Shown in pieces: positions 33,345-46,469 of a DNA stretch of 64,000 bases. Source of the stretch: Ricinus communis. Lineage: Eukaryota > Streptophyta > Magnoliopsida > Malpighiales > Euphorbiaceae. The notes beneath the pieces were generated by a model. The model was not told the DNA's origin and ran no database searches. It was given only the letters and a program-made list of their open reading frames with translations. A program made the position numbers and the translations under genes. The stretch lies in assembly GCF_019578655.1 (NCBI RefSeq), contig NC_063263.1, positions 10,291,001 to 10,355,000 on the forward strand, in the 5' to 3' direction. Each line of letters opens with the position of its first letter. Positions within the stretch are counted from its first letter, which is position 1.

Positions 33345-33800
33345 GCAGCACTAAAACAGTATTTCATCGTTAAAACAGTAAAACAGTATACCAACCATAC
33401 AGTATTTCATCGTTAAAAATGGCAGCAATAATACCTGATGGGAACAGCAGCAATGATGGGCGATGGGAACAGCACCAACGATGGGCGATGGGAAGCGACG
33501 GGAAGCAGCAACGATGGGCGACGGAAAGCGATGGAAACAGCAGCAACAATGGGCGACGGAAAGCGACGAAAACAGCGGCAACGATGGGCGACGGGAAGCA
33601 ATGGGAACAATAGATGGGCGACGGGAATGGCAGCAATGATGGGCGATTGGGAACGGCAGCAATGAAAAAATCCTAACTTTGTTTTGTTTTGACAATTTTT
33701 TTGTGAAATTTTGTTTCATCCTTTTCAAAAAAAATTAAACAGTAAATATAATTTAATATATTTTTTTATATTTTAATTAATTCACTTTGTTGACGTCAAC
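33345..33800 (+). repeat. GATGGGCGACGGGAAGC minisatellite, copy C, with flanking spacer
   Basis: Third array (33435-33660) in the same orientation as copy A, preceded by the same TATACCAACCATACAG block. It is followed by an AT-rich stretch that is the reverse complement of the spacer at 30125-30250. Copies B and C are thus inverted relative to each other on both sides of the hAT gene, as long terminal inverted repeats of an element would be. Confidence 0.75.
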
Positions 33801-34315
33801 ACGGCCGTGTTTATGCCTGTGTTCCCAACACAGTCTGGTGTTTATACCCGTGTTACTTTCTGTGGCCCTGCTCCCTAAAAGTTTCTTTTTCTTTGATGTT
33901 TGATGCACCCAACATGGTCGTGTTCACGCCTGTGTCCCCAATACAGGATGGTGTTTATGTCTGTGTTACTCTCTGTGGGCGTGCTCCCTAAAAGCTTCTT
34001 TTTCGTTGATGTTGATGCATCCAACACGGTCAGTGTTGAAAGCAACACGGCCATGTTCAGCTTTCTCATGCCCATACTTAGCTCGTTTCAATAGCTTTGA
34101 CGTCCAATTATGCTCCAATTCTTCCCTTTATCATTCTTTGATTTCTTTTGGACCTAATGCACATAAACAGACGGATAGGGTGAGTGTTGGGACCAATTCA
34201 CATCCAAATGTCCATATAATCAATCTTAAAAACCCCATTTAGATGTGTGTATTTTACGCACATCAAATAACCCCATACTTCGCTCATTACTTGTCCTCAA
34301 GCAATCAAAAGTAAA
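33801..34315. mobile_element. Ty3/gypsy-like LTR debris with about 112-bp tandem repeats
   Basis: Two and a half direct repeats of about 112 bp begin at about 33800, 33908 and 34021 (CAACACGG-CGTGTT, GTGTTACT-TCTGTGG, GCTCCCTAAAAG). They are followed by CATCAAATAACCCCATACTT and TTGTCCTCAAGCAA. ACACGGCCGTGT words and the 'cccatactt...tgtcctcaagcaa' phrase are familiar from gypsy LTR edges in plants. No LTR pair or coding part is visible. Recognition is from memory. Confidence 0.4.
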
Positions 34316-34579
34316 ATAAAAAAAATAGTATGTATACTAAATTACTAGTATCAATATACTATGTGACATATTAATATATATAACTTATATTTTTTATAGA
34401 GTATAAAGTATATTATAATATTATAGTTAATTTTTAATATGTATTATTTTTTATATTTCGATAACAATTGCTTCAATTATATAAATGATAAATATGAAAT
34501 AGTTTTTTATAGAGTATATGTATTATTTTTTTAATATGTATTATTTATATAATATAAATAATTATTTATAAATATATAT

Positions 34580-34806
34580 AAAAAATTTGGTTCTACGGTT
34601 TGATCCGGATCAGTACAAGACGGATCGGTTCTAGTACGGTTACAGTACGGTTTTTACTAAAGAACTAGTACTATACCGTAATAGTAAAAAAAAATCGGAT
34701 CAGTACAATTCGGTTATAAAAACTTTTGGTTTTTTTCGGTTCTGGTATTTTTCGGTACGGTTATTCAGTTTGGGCGGGAATCACCGAGATCCATGCTCAG
34801 CCCTAA
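34580..34806. mobile_element. MITE-like or hAT-like element end
   Basis: Rich in CGGTTC/GTACGGTT words and ending, on the minus strand, with TAGGGCTGAGCATGG, which resembles hAT-type terminal sequences in plants. The second end and target duplication were not found. Confidence 0.35.
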
Positions 34807-34864
34807 TGTAGACTGAGAAAAAAGATGGCAAGTTGCTCGGAAGACTTTGACTTGGTAACCTTGC

Positions 34865-35045
34865 TGGAGTATTCATACACACACACATAAATAATTGGAT
34901 AGTGTTGAAGGACTTGAGACGCTGTGGCAGAGGAACAATGACCTAGCTTGTGAAAGGGTGAATATTAGTATTCAAATATCAATGAACTTTCCAGCAAACC
35001 ATGATACACCATTCTTTTAATTTCCTCTTCCCTACCCAAAACTAG
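34865..35045 (-). pseudogene. Older ATS3 exon-1/promoter relic
   Basis: Contains GCTGTGGCAGAGGAA, GTGAAAGGGTGA and ATCAATGAACTTTCCAGCAAAC, plus a short (AC)n. These match in order the unit-2 ATS3 exon 1 and upstream region (20036-20300), with the signal-peptide part and start codon deleted. It is clearly more diverged than the three units are from each other, so it looks like a relic of an earlier ATS3 copy. Confidence 0.7.
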
Positions 35046-35095
35046 ACCTCTTCATTATTTTAAAAAAAAAAAAAAATAAAAAAAGACTTTTCACT

Positions 35096-35372
35096 GTAAT
35101 GATCAAGGGCCAAGATATATGTCAGTTCTAAATTGGTTTATATGTTAGCCAATGGAATTAGTAGTTTGAGATCAGTTGTTAATGGAATCTTGTATATAAA
35201 CCAGCTACAGATTGTAAAAGAGGATTATCAAATACCATAATACAATATCAGTTTCCATTCTCTCCCAAACTCTTTCAATCTTATCTCTATTCCTCTGTTT
35301 CTCATCTCTTTCTTTCTCTTTCTCTATCTTTCTCTGTTTCCAACCACAAGTTATGACCTCGGGCCATAACAT
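35096..35372 (+). mobile_element. Possible solo copia LTR
   Basis: The segment starts TGTAATGATC and ends GGCCATAACA, with TGTATATAAACC and a CT-rich stretch inside, as in many short plant LTRs. I could not find a clean target duplication or a partner LTR, so this is tentative. Confidence 0.3.
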
Positions 35373-35996
35373 TCCCCGCTTGAATACCACCTATCTGAAA
35401 ATCTGGCTTACTGCTGCATATGAATGCTAACTCTAAAACTAGAACTTTATATATTAAAATAACAAGTGAACCAACCAATCACTCGAATTAACCATTATAA
35501 TTACAGCTCAAAAAAAATATTGATATCATAAAATTTATTTTATAAATATTAAGATCCATAATATTCATTTAAATATAATTTATTTGTCTTCTGAAAAAGA
35601 TAGAATTTATTTATAAATTGGACTAGATCATTTCTAATGTTTAGAATTCTTGAATTTTTTCTTCATAAGCCAAAAAAAATCATTAGACATGTAATGCAAT
35701 TACTGAGTAAACCAATATCACATCACAGTATTAAATCATTATTATCATAATCATCATTACAGCATCCATGAAAGTATAATACAACTTCCATAATCATCAT
35801 ATTACTAGAGTAGAGGATCTCTGTCATTGTATTTGCACACTGTAATCATGTATAAGCTAGCAAAAACTATAAGCTTTCTCTTCTTGCAATGGTCCAGGAT
35901 CATACATTTTATAACTATATCTAGAGAAGGGGTTTTTCTCCTAGTGAAGAAATTATTTTCTTATCTGTATCTACATAAGCAAGCTTGGAATGGACA

Positions 35997-37321
35997 TTAG
36001 AAGTCATCTCGAAGAAACAGGCGAGCCAGCATTGCTTCAGCCTCCTTCATAAGGTTGTAAAGCAGATCAGTGGAGAAGAATGACTGCTGCATAACCTTTG
36101 GCATGGTAGAGAACTCAAAGGTTGTGCCTGTCTTCTTGTTGTGCTTCTTGACAATTTTTATCAATCCTGTTTTTAGAGAACAATTATAATAACAGCAAGG
36201 ACTTCTTTTCTCCTTTTGAAAGTTACAAGACCCTTTATACAAAATATTTACCCAAAGGAAAGAGCAATTTACCAAAATGCAAGAGACTTCCTGCTTTGCG
36301 CAAATACAAGGTAGTAGGTATGCAGGTAAAGTATATCCATTCGCAACCCTTAGTTTCACCTAATGGCTAGTGGGAAAAATTCATTTGTTAGCTTTGCAGC
36401 TCAGAAATTGAGCAAAGAAATTATTTTTATCTGTAGCAATTTCTGCTAACAAAATAATCTTCAGAGTGGGCAGTTAACAGACTAGTAAATTAAGGACTGT
36501 CCAGTGAAGTAAACTGGCGGAGCAGCCTGACAACTGATTCTCCCTCTTTCCATCTAAATTAGCTTTGAATGGTTATAGTGAAAAGAATTCATGCTTCACT
36601 GTCAATAGAACTGTGAACAGAAAACTTCATTTGTTTCTGCTCCAACTGATCGACCAAACATGCACCAGCCCGTGACATATGAAATTGAATTCAATTCAAT
36701 ATAACGTTTTAAACATTCTATCATATCCTCCGTCGAACGATTTCATAGAAATGACTCCGAAGTCGCGCAAAAATAAGAAAAAGAAAACAGAAAAATACCT
36801 GTAAAATTAAGGGCACTGTACTGGAGTAGCAGAACCATTTCTCCGTGAAATTTTAGGATATCCTTCTGCACTTCTAGCTTCTCTTCATCACTATGCAAGT
36901 TTGCTGCTCTAACTTGCAGCTCCTGCAATACCAGCCCATTTGTAATCTGCTCCCTCTTTATGTAAAATAGTAAATGTAGCATAATGATATCATATTTCTA
37001 AGCAACTTGACAGAACTGGTATACGGTAAGCACCTTTAATCTGATGATGTAATCTTCTTCTTTATCCAAATAAAATGTGTTAACTTTCTTGAGTTCATCA
37101 TCTAATAATCTGGAAAAACCAGTTCTAAGTCCCCTATTATTTACTTCCAAAAATCTTCTAGTTGCATATCTTGGCCATCTTCTAGTAGCGACAATCTTTC
37201 CCCTGGATCGAGGGTAAATCAGCTTCAACTGCTTCTTCAACTTCTTGTATGATATGAACTGACCTTTCCATGCGCGAAAAGTCCTCTCGACCTCATCGCG
37301 AAGCATCTTTCCATACTTCAT
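35997..37321 (-). CDS. Short SPX-domain protein (SPX1-3-like)
   Basis: SPX proteins bind inositol pyrophosphates and, with PHR transcription factors, set phosphate-starvation responses. Exons are 37321-37034, 36922-36799 and 36166-35997 (582 nt, 193 aa). The three conserved SPX blocks are present: MKYGKMLRDEVERTFRAWKG with YKKLKKQLK, then LLDDELKKVNTFYLDKEEDYIIRLKEL, then [31 protein letters not shown]. The Lys-rich surface (KKLKK; K-x2-KK-x2-KK) known to hold the ligand is kept. The tail ends soon after FFSTDLL...AEAMLARLF, whereas Arabidopsis SPX1-4 have about 50-130 further residues. It could be a natural short form or a gene with a lost 3' exon. Splice sites are GT-AG and phases agree. 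Confidence 0.9.
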
Positions 37322-38452
37322 TCCTCTCCTTCTTTCTCAACCTCCACTATTGGAGGATGAGATAAGAAATGATATTCATATATAATTACAGCATGTTCTC
37401 TTAGTCCTGGATCAGATATTCTCTAAATAATAATATTTATGCTTAAACAAGTGAACATGTTTCTTTGAACCAACCGAAAAGCTAGACAAATAAGGATCAG
37501 TAAATGTATGACGAACGTAACTTGCTGTTAATTCAAGAATTCTCGTCCAAGTAATGAATTTTAATTGGAAGTTAAATCTGTCCGAATTCAAGACCATTTT
37601 GGATCTTTCCTGAAACCAATCGGAAAGTGAGGTATACATTCTTGTTTTCTTCTACCAACCATCTAGTGCTTGTAGTTATTGTTGTGGACGCCTCTTTTTA
37701 GAGAGCAGAATATAACGTAAAAATCCAAGAATGCAGCTGTATTTCCAACAAAAAAAAAAACTATCTCACTATGGCAAAGAGAGTAACTTGGAATTTAATG
37801 ACGAATGGGAATAATTAATCATAATAACACTTTCTTAGTCGGCTGTCATGATAGGAAAGAAACATGGAGGAACTTGTATACAGAATTGGGAATACACCGG
37901 AAAGTATGTTTGCACCTTCTACTGGAATCATGAAACTTCATAAGGGTTTCCATCTGAATTTTTTAGCATTTGAAGCATGTCCTGCAGCCCCATTCATCTC
38001 AAAAACCAGAGAGCATGCATTTTCAAGTTAGGGTTTATTCCGATTTGGGATATTTTGAGGTTGAAGTAGTTTCTCTAATGCTCTCGAATAAGATCTATAG
38101 ACCAGAGTACTCCGTTTATACTTATTAAAGGGTTAGATCACTTTGACAATTTTCCTGCCAATTATAGTCTAAAAATGGCAACATCTGAACACCGTCTACT
38201 TTCATCAAACTTTGTGTTCATGGCATTCCTCCCACTGTAAATATATTGATAAGCTAGTTCTAAGAAATTGTCACCAGCAAGACAACAAATTCAGGATCTT
38301 AAATAGAAGAAAATTAAGTACAAAAGAAATACAGTGTGGACAAATAACAATGGCAATCATTTCGAGACAACAAGATCAACTGTGTTTTCCATATGATACA
38401 AAAACCAAAGGACCATCGCCATTTTTCTGATTACACGAACCAGCTTTTCTAC
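37322..38452. other. Intergenic: SPX upstream region and LOLITA 3' flank
   Basis: No protein or RNA gene recognised. The left part should hold the SPX leader and promoter, the right end the LOLITA 3' UTR. Confidence 0.5.
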
Positions 38453-41400
38453 TCAGAAATCTGTTGGAGGTTTTAGTCTCATCAATCTTCTAATTCTGTC
38501 CCTGTCAGTATTCTCCAGCAATCCCTTCAAAGAATGGAAAAATAGATAAGTGTTTGAAGACGCAAGAAACAGCATACAATTATGTGTATTTGTTTAGAAG
38601 GTGAGTGTGCAACAGCTAGAAGATGCCACTTAAGGTTATAATAATGGCTGCAAAGCTTAGTTGTCATGCCATTGACATGGTAATCAAAACATCCACGGCA
38701 AGGTGAGCCCATTCTATTTTGTTACTATGTCCCCATTAAAACATATGGTCATGTCATGACCAAATTTAATAAGGTTATGCTACCCTACCTATTTAAGTAT
38801 TTAAGAAACTCCCAAACAGCTAATAAGGCAGTTTAAAGCTAAACGTAGTTTACCACCCTTACCTTCCAAACTATTTCGTCCAGGCATAAGCATATCTTTC
38901 CATACTTGTCAAGGAAAAGTCGCTCAGTCGGAGGCTTCCCACATACATCCTTCACGGCTGAGGTGATAGCAAAGATGACTTCTGCCACTACAGGAAAACC
39001 ATCCCAAGGAAAAGAAAAAGAAAAACCATATGCTCATCAGTAATCCAGTCAATTACATGCTCAGAACCTCCCCATTCTATTTTGTGTTATTTCTTATTTT
39101 GTACATTACAGTCCAAACAGGTTACACTACAATTTCCTATCAAAGGAACCAGAAGTGTCAAAAGTTTTTGCTTTACTTCTCAATAGAACCCATCTATCCA
39201 TTCTAGTAGGCTGTTACAGGTGGCAGTCTAGCAATCTCAATAGAGGAGATGAACCAGGTCTTCACAGCATCAGAGGAAAATTACAGAAAAAAATGCCTGG
39301 AAGCAACTTAAACTAGAGGATGTACTAAAAGGACCTATATGTTGCAGGGTCTTCAACCCTGTAATGGTTTTGCATTCGTAAGCTTAATTGTTTTCTCATT
39401 TTTGCATAAACAATTAGGAGATTCTTAATGAAGATAAATTATATATATACTCACAGGCAAGTTCATCATACTCATCCTTGCCAACAACAAAAATGCTGAC
39501 ATCCCCAAGCACTGTGTACACAATATACACTGACCTAATAAAATGAAAAAAAAAATAAGAACACCAATCCACAGGGAATTAAGTAATATAACGCGAAAAA
39601 AAGTTTTTGGATAAACTAGAAAAGAATATAACAAATTTAGAACTAGCTATCAGTTAAGCTTGCAACTTAATACTATAAAGAGATTTAGTATAGTAAAGTT
39701 GAATGGTTCATGAGCAGATGAAATTTGGGACTACCTATAAATTATCACATTGAATGAATGAAAACAGCATATCAGCAAGGTTTCCTGTCAAGCAAGAATG
39801 TCCAAAAAATTTCCCTCTGTTATCAAAATGTCTTAAATTGAGTAAAACGATTTCCCTACTTTGGTTTTGGAAACAACAGAATCAAATTTGCAGAAGTTAT
39901 CCTGCTTTCTTGGGAAAAATGCCACTTCAAGCATTAGAAGTGGAAAACTGAGATGGTAAAAATTTATTAACCATTTCCTGACATCAAATTTCTAATATAA
40001 CAAGAACTATTTTCCCCAAGAGTTGCACCATGCAAAAATAAGTACTGAGACAACAAAATTTGTGGCAAAGCTGATTCAACAATTTTGCACTTTAACATTA
40101 TATCAAACTGAATCAAAAAGATTTGCTATATAGGGAAACTAAAGTTACATTTAAATGGATACTGCTAAACAACAGAGGTTACATACTTGTGGGAAGCAAC
40201 AAGAAGCTCTTCATTTTTTACACCTTTAAGATTATCCGCCCCCAGCTTAACTAAGAAAGATCTCCAATGCAATCGCTCCTCAGCTGGAACTCCACTAAAT
40301 CTGAAATAATAACTAGACAGTTGAATCGATATGTTGACAATTTAATTGTAAACAGAAAGAAAATGAAAAGTGGTTCCTTTCAAATAGAGACCAAATTATT
40401 ATTAACAAATAACAACAGGTTTTCCTCGACATCTCCCAGATGCAGATTTCTCACTTTTATGAGATCATCAAATGGAGCATGCCCATATCAGGCAGGATGC
40501 TTTATCTTCCCTCAAAAAGCAGAACATATGAGCTCCTCATGCAACAAGCTCTTCTAGAAACAGAAGACAGCACCATCCATACAAAGCATGGTGCAGTCTA
40601 ATCCATTATCTCTTATTCACCACTGATGAATAACAGACACGCACATGTCTAACTCTAGTTCGGCTCTAAAGCAGTTACAATTACATATCAGAACATGATT
40701 TAACTGGATTCTCTTTCAAAGGGAATGATAGAACTAAAATTTAAAGGAAAGAATGACATATGACAGTAATCAAGCTGTCACATCTTTCATTTAAACAAAA
40801 GGAATATGTGAATTTTTCTTTTTTAATCTTATAGGTTGTTGTGCATTTCTTTTGTGTCATTGTTCCCCAAGCTCTTCAGGTCCACAAATGATCAATTGAA
40901 ATTCTAAAACTACATTATCTCCTATAATGGAGTATTAGATAGCTTTTGCTTGACATGATCAAACACTTCCCATCATTTTACTCAGCCATAGACATACAAA
41001 GAAAACAAACTCACAAGTCGTACTAAAATGCAAGAAAGGAAATTTTGGAAATACACACCTAGCACTACTAGACCTTAATAAAATTTAAGGCTAATTTGAG
41101 TTGAATTAATTACCATTTAAAATCAATGTATTGATAGTCAGCATTTCATACTACATTTCCTGTTGCCAACAAGTGATAAAACTCCATAATATCACTCTCT
41201 TAAGCTTAACTCCAATACAGCTTTCACCTTCTTATGACTCCCTCTATCCTAAAGAAGTCATTCACCACCTCTCCCCCCCGACATCAACTCCAACTTGGAG
41301 TTTAAAGTAGCTTGAATATAGACATATAACAAGAGAAGCAGCATTACATTGACTGCAACTGACCCTTAAAACCTACCCGCTATGATTTTCTTCCCATCCT

Positions 41401-42154
41401 AATAACCTCCTATCCGTATTAGCAGAAGTGCTAAACAGATTTTGATTCTTATGCCTGAGCAAGGTTATTTCTACGAGCAAACACAGAATTATTATATGTG
41501 GAATCCAAAGTATATCTTGATCATAACAAGTATCACCAATCTACTTGTCAACTCTCTGCAACAAAGGGAAAACACACGAAAACATATTAATTTATAAATT
41601 CTTTTGATTCTTTTCACCATCAAATTGTGCAAATGCTGCACCAAAAATAGGGTCTTGCTAACAACCAGCAATGATTCTAAGCTTTAGCTTTTTCTCATGG
41701 AATGGCCTCTCTCAAGAATTTTACACGGTGGATCTACTTGTTTCAACAAAATAATGTCCTTTCAAGATCAGTAGAGCATGTCTTGCTGATCCGTACCAAA
41801 TTTCCCTTACTGTACACAAAGGTTTTGAATTTGATAAAACACTGTTCAAAGAAAACTGAATTTCCTTATATGTAATCACCATAGTTCCAAATTACACCCT
41901 TCTAAGTGCCATATCAGCTAAAATGATTAATAAGAAGTCATTTGAATTCCTATAAAACTTAGAATCCAAATAATTAACCTTCCCAGAACCCAAATGCACA
42001 CATCAATAGAAAGATATAACATGAACCAATTTCAGATTGAACAAAATAAAGAGAATCCAAAAAGAAGTAATTAGAGTTGAACATGAACACATCATGCGTA
42101 CCGTTCGATCAAGATGTTGCCTTCCACATTGGCAAACAATACTGCAAGTATCAT
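38453..42154 (-). CDS. LOLITA: LOLITA, longin-type small subunit of the TPLATE (TSET) adaptor complex
   Basis: Subunit of the plasma-membrane TPLATE complex that drives clathrin-mediated endocytosis in plants. Exons are 42154-42102, 40300-40187, 39534-39455, 38987-38863 and 38524-38453, with intron 1 about 1.8 kb. They give 147 aa with consistent phases. The translation starts MILAVLFANVEGNILIER, runs through FSGVPAEERLHWRSFLVKLG, SVYIVYTVLGDVSIFVVGKDEYDELALAEVIFAITSAV and CGKPPTERLFLDKYGKICLCLDEIVWKG, and ends LKPPTDF. It has the longin/sigma-adaptin fold pattern without any transmembrane segment. I recognise it as the plant LOLITA family and excluded zeta-COP and AP sigma chains by sequence. 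Identification is from memory of the family. Confidence 0.88.
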
Positions 42155-45100
42155 TTTACCTTTTTCTTTTTTCTGTTTTTTCTTTTCCTTCTTAATTTCT
42201 GTTTCCGGTTCGGAATTTCGATTTGAAAGTAACCGGAAAATAGAAGTGTCTGTCTAAAGAAATTGCTCTTTAAAGCTACCGTTTAGATTATTGATTTTAT
42301 ACCCCCATACTTTTACATATTTATTAAATCGCCCCTATCCAATCTTGTTTAGTTTTATTTATTGACCTCTCAATGTTTCAAATTTCCAATTTGTTTCTTT
42401 TTCTTATTTTTAAGAAGATGGAGAGAGAGATATATGCATTCGTACATTTGCCTCGAAATTTTATTTTAGCTCTTTAGTTTTTATTTTAATGTATTTGAGT
42501 CCTTCAATTATTCAATAAGCATAAATGAGTCACATTTTATGAGTCTAGTCTCACGTTATCCTGCCTCCTGAACCAAACACTACTTATAAGGTCATGAATT
42601 ACTAGCAACATTCAATTAGCATAAAAAATAATTGGCCACCTCTTACTACAACTATATAATTAACTCCATTATTTTACTAATTTATTTCATATTAAATTGA
42701 TTTCTTTTATATATGATAAAAGTACATATATGAATAGTTATAGCACTACAATTAGAAATGGCAACAGATGAGGACTATTAAGAAAAAAATATTTAAACAC
42801 AGAACTCGTTTAAAATGTAATTATTTAATCTATTTAAAAATTGATTTTATTATCCCTTAATTAATACTACTTGTATACTATATGAGTTCATCTAAAATTG
42901 ATTATTTATAAATGTAATTTATGGTATTAATCATGTTTTACATTCACTAGAAATTTGTTTATATAAACAAGTTTAGGTAATAAAACAGGCATCTATTTAA
43001 TAGACTCATTTGATATATAAATATTAACAAGATCAAAAGATAAAATTAAATTAATAAAATAACATATTATAATGAAATAAGAATACTAATTAAATGAAAT
43101 GAATAAAATTCAAAATCAATCAAATATAAAATATGAGTAAAATATTAATAGATATCCGGTACTCGTGGATACAAAAATCCAAACTATATTTAAGTTCGTC
43201 ACTGAGTATTAAAAATTAAATCCGAATTCATATCTATCCGAATCCATATCTACTTGATAGTCCAGTTTATGTCTACTTGTCAATTATCATTTGTGCAATT
43301 TATTGTTCATCGTTCAAAGTCATTAACCTTTTCTGGGATTTGTTTTCCTAAGAATGCAAATACCTTCTGAATTATTGAATTGCCTAACCTAGCTAGTCTT
43401 AGATTTCATTCATTGTAAAACCATTCAAATCCTTAAGCAATGGCTTAATATTGCCCCTTCTTTCTGCAAATTTGTCATAGAAATTTGAAAGAAAAAAAGA
43501 AAAGAAAGGATCCTCATGGTCATAATTATTACAAAGTAGCCAACCTATAAAAGGTCCCCAGAAAGTTAGATATGCACAAAAGAGCAAACCTACCAATCTC
43601 CAAAAGGCTCTTTGCTGAATTCATGATTTGCTGTATAATGTAGGGATGGACATTACGGAAACAGCCAACAAGTCTTAAAGAGAAACAGTACTATTATTAT
43701 TATTGTGATTAATGTAAGAGATTTCAGCTTTCAAATATGGCCGTAGATTGTACAATGAAAACTTTTTAAATGTAGCTTCTAAATCACCTTAATTGACTTC
43801 TGCTTTTGATATACTATTCTATCCTCATTTCGGATTCTTTCTTTTTCGAGTTTTTAAAATTATTTTTCAGAAAAAGTAGGTAAATTATTTTCTTTTTTGA
43901 AAGGGTTTTTTTAAAAAAAAATGATATATATCAAATAAAAGAAACATTAACTTTTATCCATTTTACTTCTGTATTTTCTAGTTTAAATTTGAATTTTAAA
44001 TATATAATTATATTAAAATTGTTGAAACAGTATTTTATAAAAAAATTCTTGCAGGGCGAGCTAGAAGAATTAAACCTATGATGTTTGGCACTTAGCAATA
44101 GCAATGATTTCAAACAGCCATAGAGAAATTTCATTGAATGAGCAGTAGCAGTAATAAAGAGGCGGAAATTAAATGAAGAACTTTAATTTTATCTTTAGCC
44201 TAATCAAATAACGGTGGTCACCTCACCTCTGAATTTAGTATTGGTGGCCCAAGAAATCTCCTAATCGGGGTGATTCGGTGTTTGTATGGCACGTAATGTA
44301 TATATCTTAATTAGCATATTTAATATTACGATGTTTAATCACACTTAACTTAATGTTCTTCAACTAATGGAAATTATAAAAGGTTCGAGTCCATTATTAC
44401 AGCTAAGATAATATTAAAATCTTAATATTTTATAACTTTCTGCAACTGATATTAATTAATTTAGAACACTTTGTCTCAATAAATAAATAAATAAACTTAT
44501 ATATATACATATTTAGATATAACAGTTATTAGGATAGGTAAAGAGACTTGTTTTGCCCCAGCCAAAAAGGAAACATGAAAAAAAAAGGTACCTAACACTT
44601 GTAGCCAATTAAAATCTACTGGAGTTTTCATTTCACACTTTTACTTGAAACAGTAGTATCATCTTCCCCCTAACAAAAGGAGAGACAGCTGCAATGGCAA
44701 CATAGAATTGATTAGGCCACCAACCAGCATATGCACTCCAGTTGCATATCCCTCGTCATTTTCCTTACAAGTACATTCTTTCATGCCCTTGATCTCCGTC
44801 ATACTCCATCACATGCATGAGTTCAAACCTGCAAAAAAAAGTGATCATTAACTCTTTGTTCTCTTTCTCTTTTTGTCGAATTCTTGAAACTGCAGAGTTC
44901 TTTAGCATGCCAGCTTCCATTGGGTAGTAGAGTATGAGATATCAAATCTGTCAATACTCACATGGAGTTATTACATATTTATAGTAAAAGATATCAAACT
45001 GTTTTTAACTAAAAAGTACAGTATAAATGTTAGAGATTAGATTATAGTATGAAAGTAGAAAAATCAGGAATCAGATGTGACAATTAAAACTGTTACATGG

Positions 45101-46469
45101 GAAGCATTCAGGCAATAAGCAAGCTATTTCCATCTCCACTCTTTCTCATGCCTTATAAACATTCTTGCTTTAATATTATATGCAAACTTGTTGAACTAAA
45201 ATGAAGTTGATGCTCTTGAAAATCCAGAGGTTGATGTTATGGACAATATATTGGTTAATTATTTAAGCTCAGGAATGTTTTTGATATCTCTGACAAATTT
45301 ACCATTTCTTTGATATAACAATCATATATAACTTTCCAGTTGGAAATCTGTGGTGTTACATTTTGGATAATGATGGGATGCAGTGACTTCTAACTATTTA
45401 TGTAAGTAAATAGTTACATAATTATTTTTCTATGGGTAGATATATCTATTTTTATTTTATAAATTTTTAATTAATCATTATAATCTATTTATATGATTAT
45501 ATAAATAACTCATTACACCAATTATGTTTCATTTAAGTTTTTTCTGGTTATATCAATATCAGAATTTAATTAGTCACCCAAAGAGACTTATTGTTCAGTT
45601 TCTCTTCATCTAAATATCTCCTTTTTTTAAAAAAAATTTCTTAATTCATTTCCTTTTTCAAATTCTTAATTCATTTATTAAAAATATTAGTGGAAAGAGG
45701 ATTAGTTTAGTTGGTTAAGGAGATATTTATTTCTTTTGTCAATTATAGTCCGATCTCATAGAAGACTTTAGAAACAAAATAGTAGCAAGAAAGATGATAA
45801 AGTATAAATTTTAAGTATTTAACTGTATAAAAAATGTTAGGGAAAAAAGATCCAATTGTTTTTACTTTTTAGTATATAAACTTTCTAATCTATTCCATCA
45901 ATCATATTTCTATAATTATCTTAACTATTTGCTGCATCAAAAGCCAAATTAAGCTTCCTGTGTATCAACTATGCCTCTTGCTGCAGCAAATAAGCAATTA
46001 AAATGATTGATGATTTGTGAGTGCTTAACAAATGTCAATTAACTATTTATGTATCCTTCCTTAGTTTGTCTTAATTTGACAAAATGATTTAGAATGAACA
46101 GTCGGTAAGCAAGTGTTGTGTGTATATGTATATATAATCCAGCAATACAAACACATCTTCAAAAATAATGAAGAAGATCTTAAGAAAAGTCCCACTTAAT
46201 TTATTTTCTTTTACATATAAATATTATTACATAGATTATAGAACTCTAGTGTATATATAACTAAAAATATTATACAAAGTAAAAAATGTATATATATGGA
46301 GGTCATAATCAAAACATATATATGTAGACAACTAATAATAATACTATCCTGAACTTAAAACAATGGAACAAACATAATGCGATTGACAGCAACTTTGCAC
46401 ATGGAGTTTCCTTGATGAGCTCCATGTCAATAATGTGATCAAGATCAAAATAAAGTGCTACTCTATAGC
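42155..46469. other. AT-rich intergenic region between LOLITA and the ERF gene
   Basis: No convincing gene. Open frames are short and low in coding character. 44690-44835 is less AT-rich than its surroundings and has an acceptor-like TTTTTTTGCAG on the minus strand at about 44830. Confidence 0.5.

Noticed and set aside
33351..33728. Long Ser/His/Pro-rich frames (also at 29824-30136, 30197-30570 and 33370-33665)
   Set aside because: They are translations of the minisatellite in several frames and on both strands, with no start context or domain.
45690..45780. tRNA-like phrase TTTAGTTGGTTAAGGAG, and GGTTCGAGTCC near 44382
   Set aside because: Box A-like and B-like words are far apart and no cloverleaf can be formed around either. 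Chance or old SINE fragments at most.
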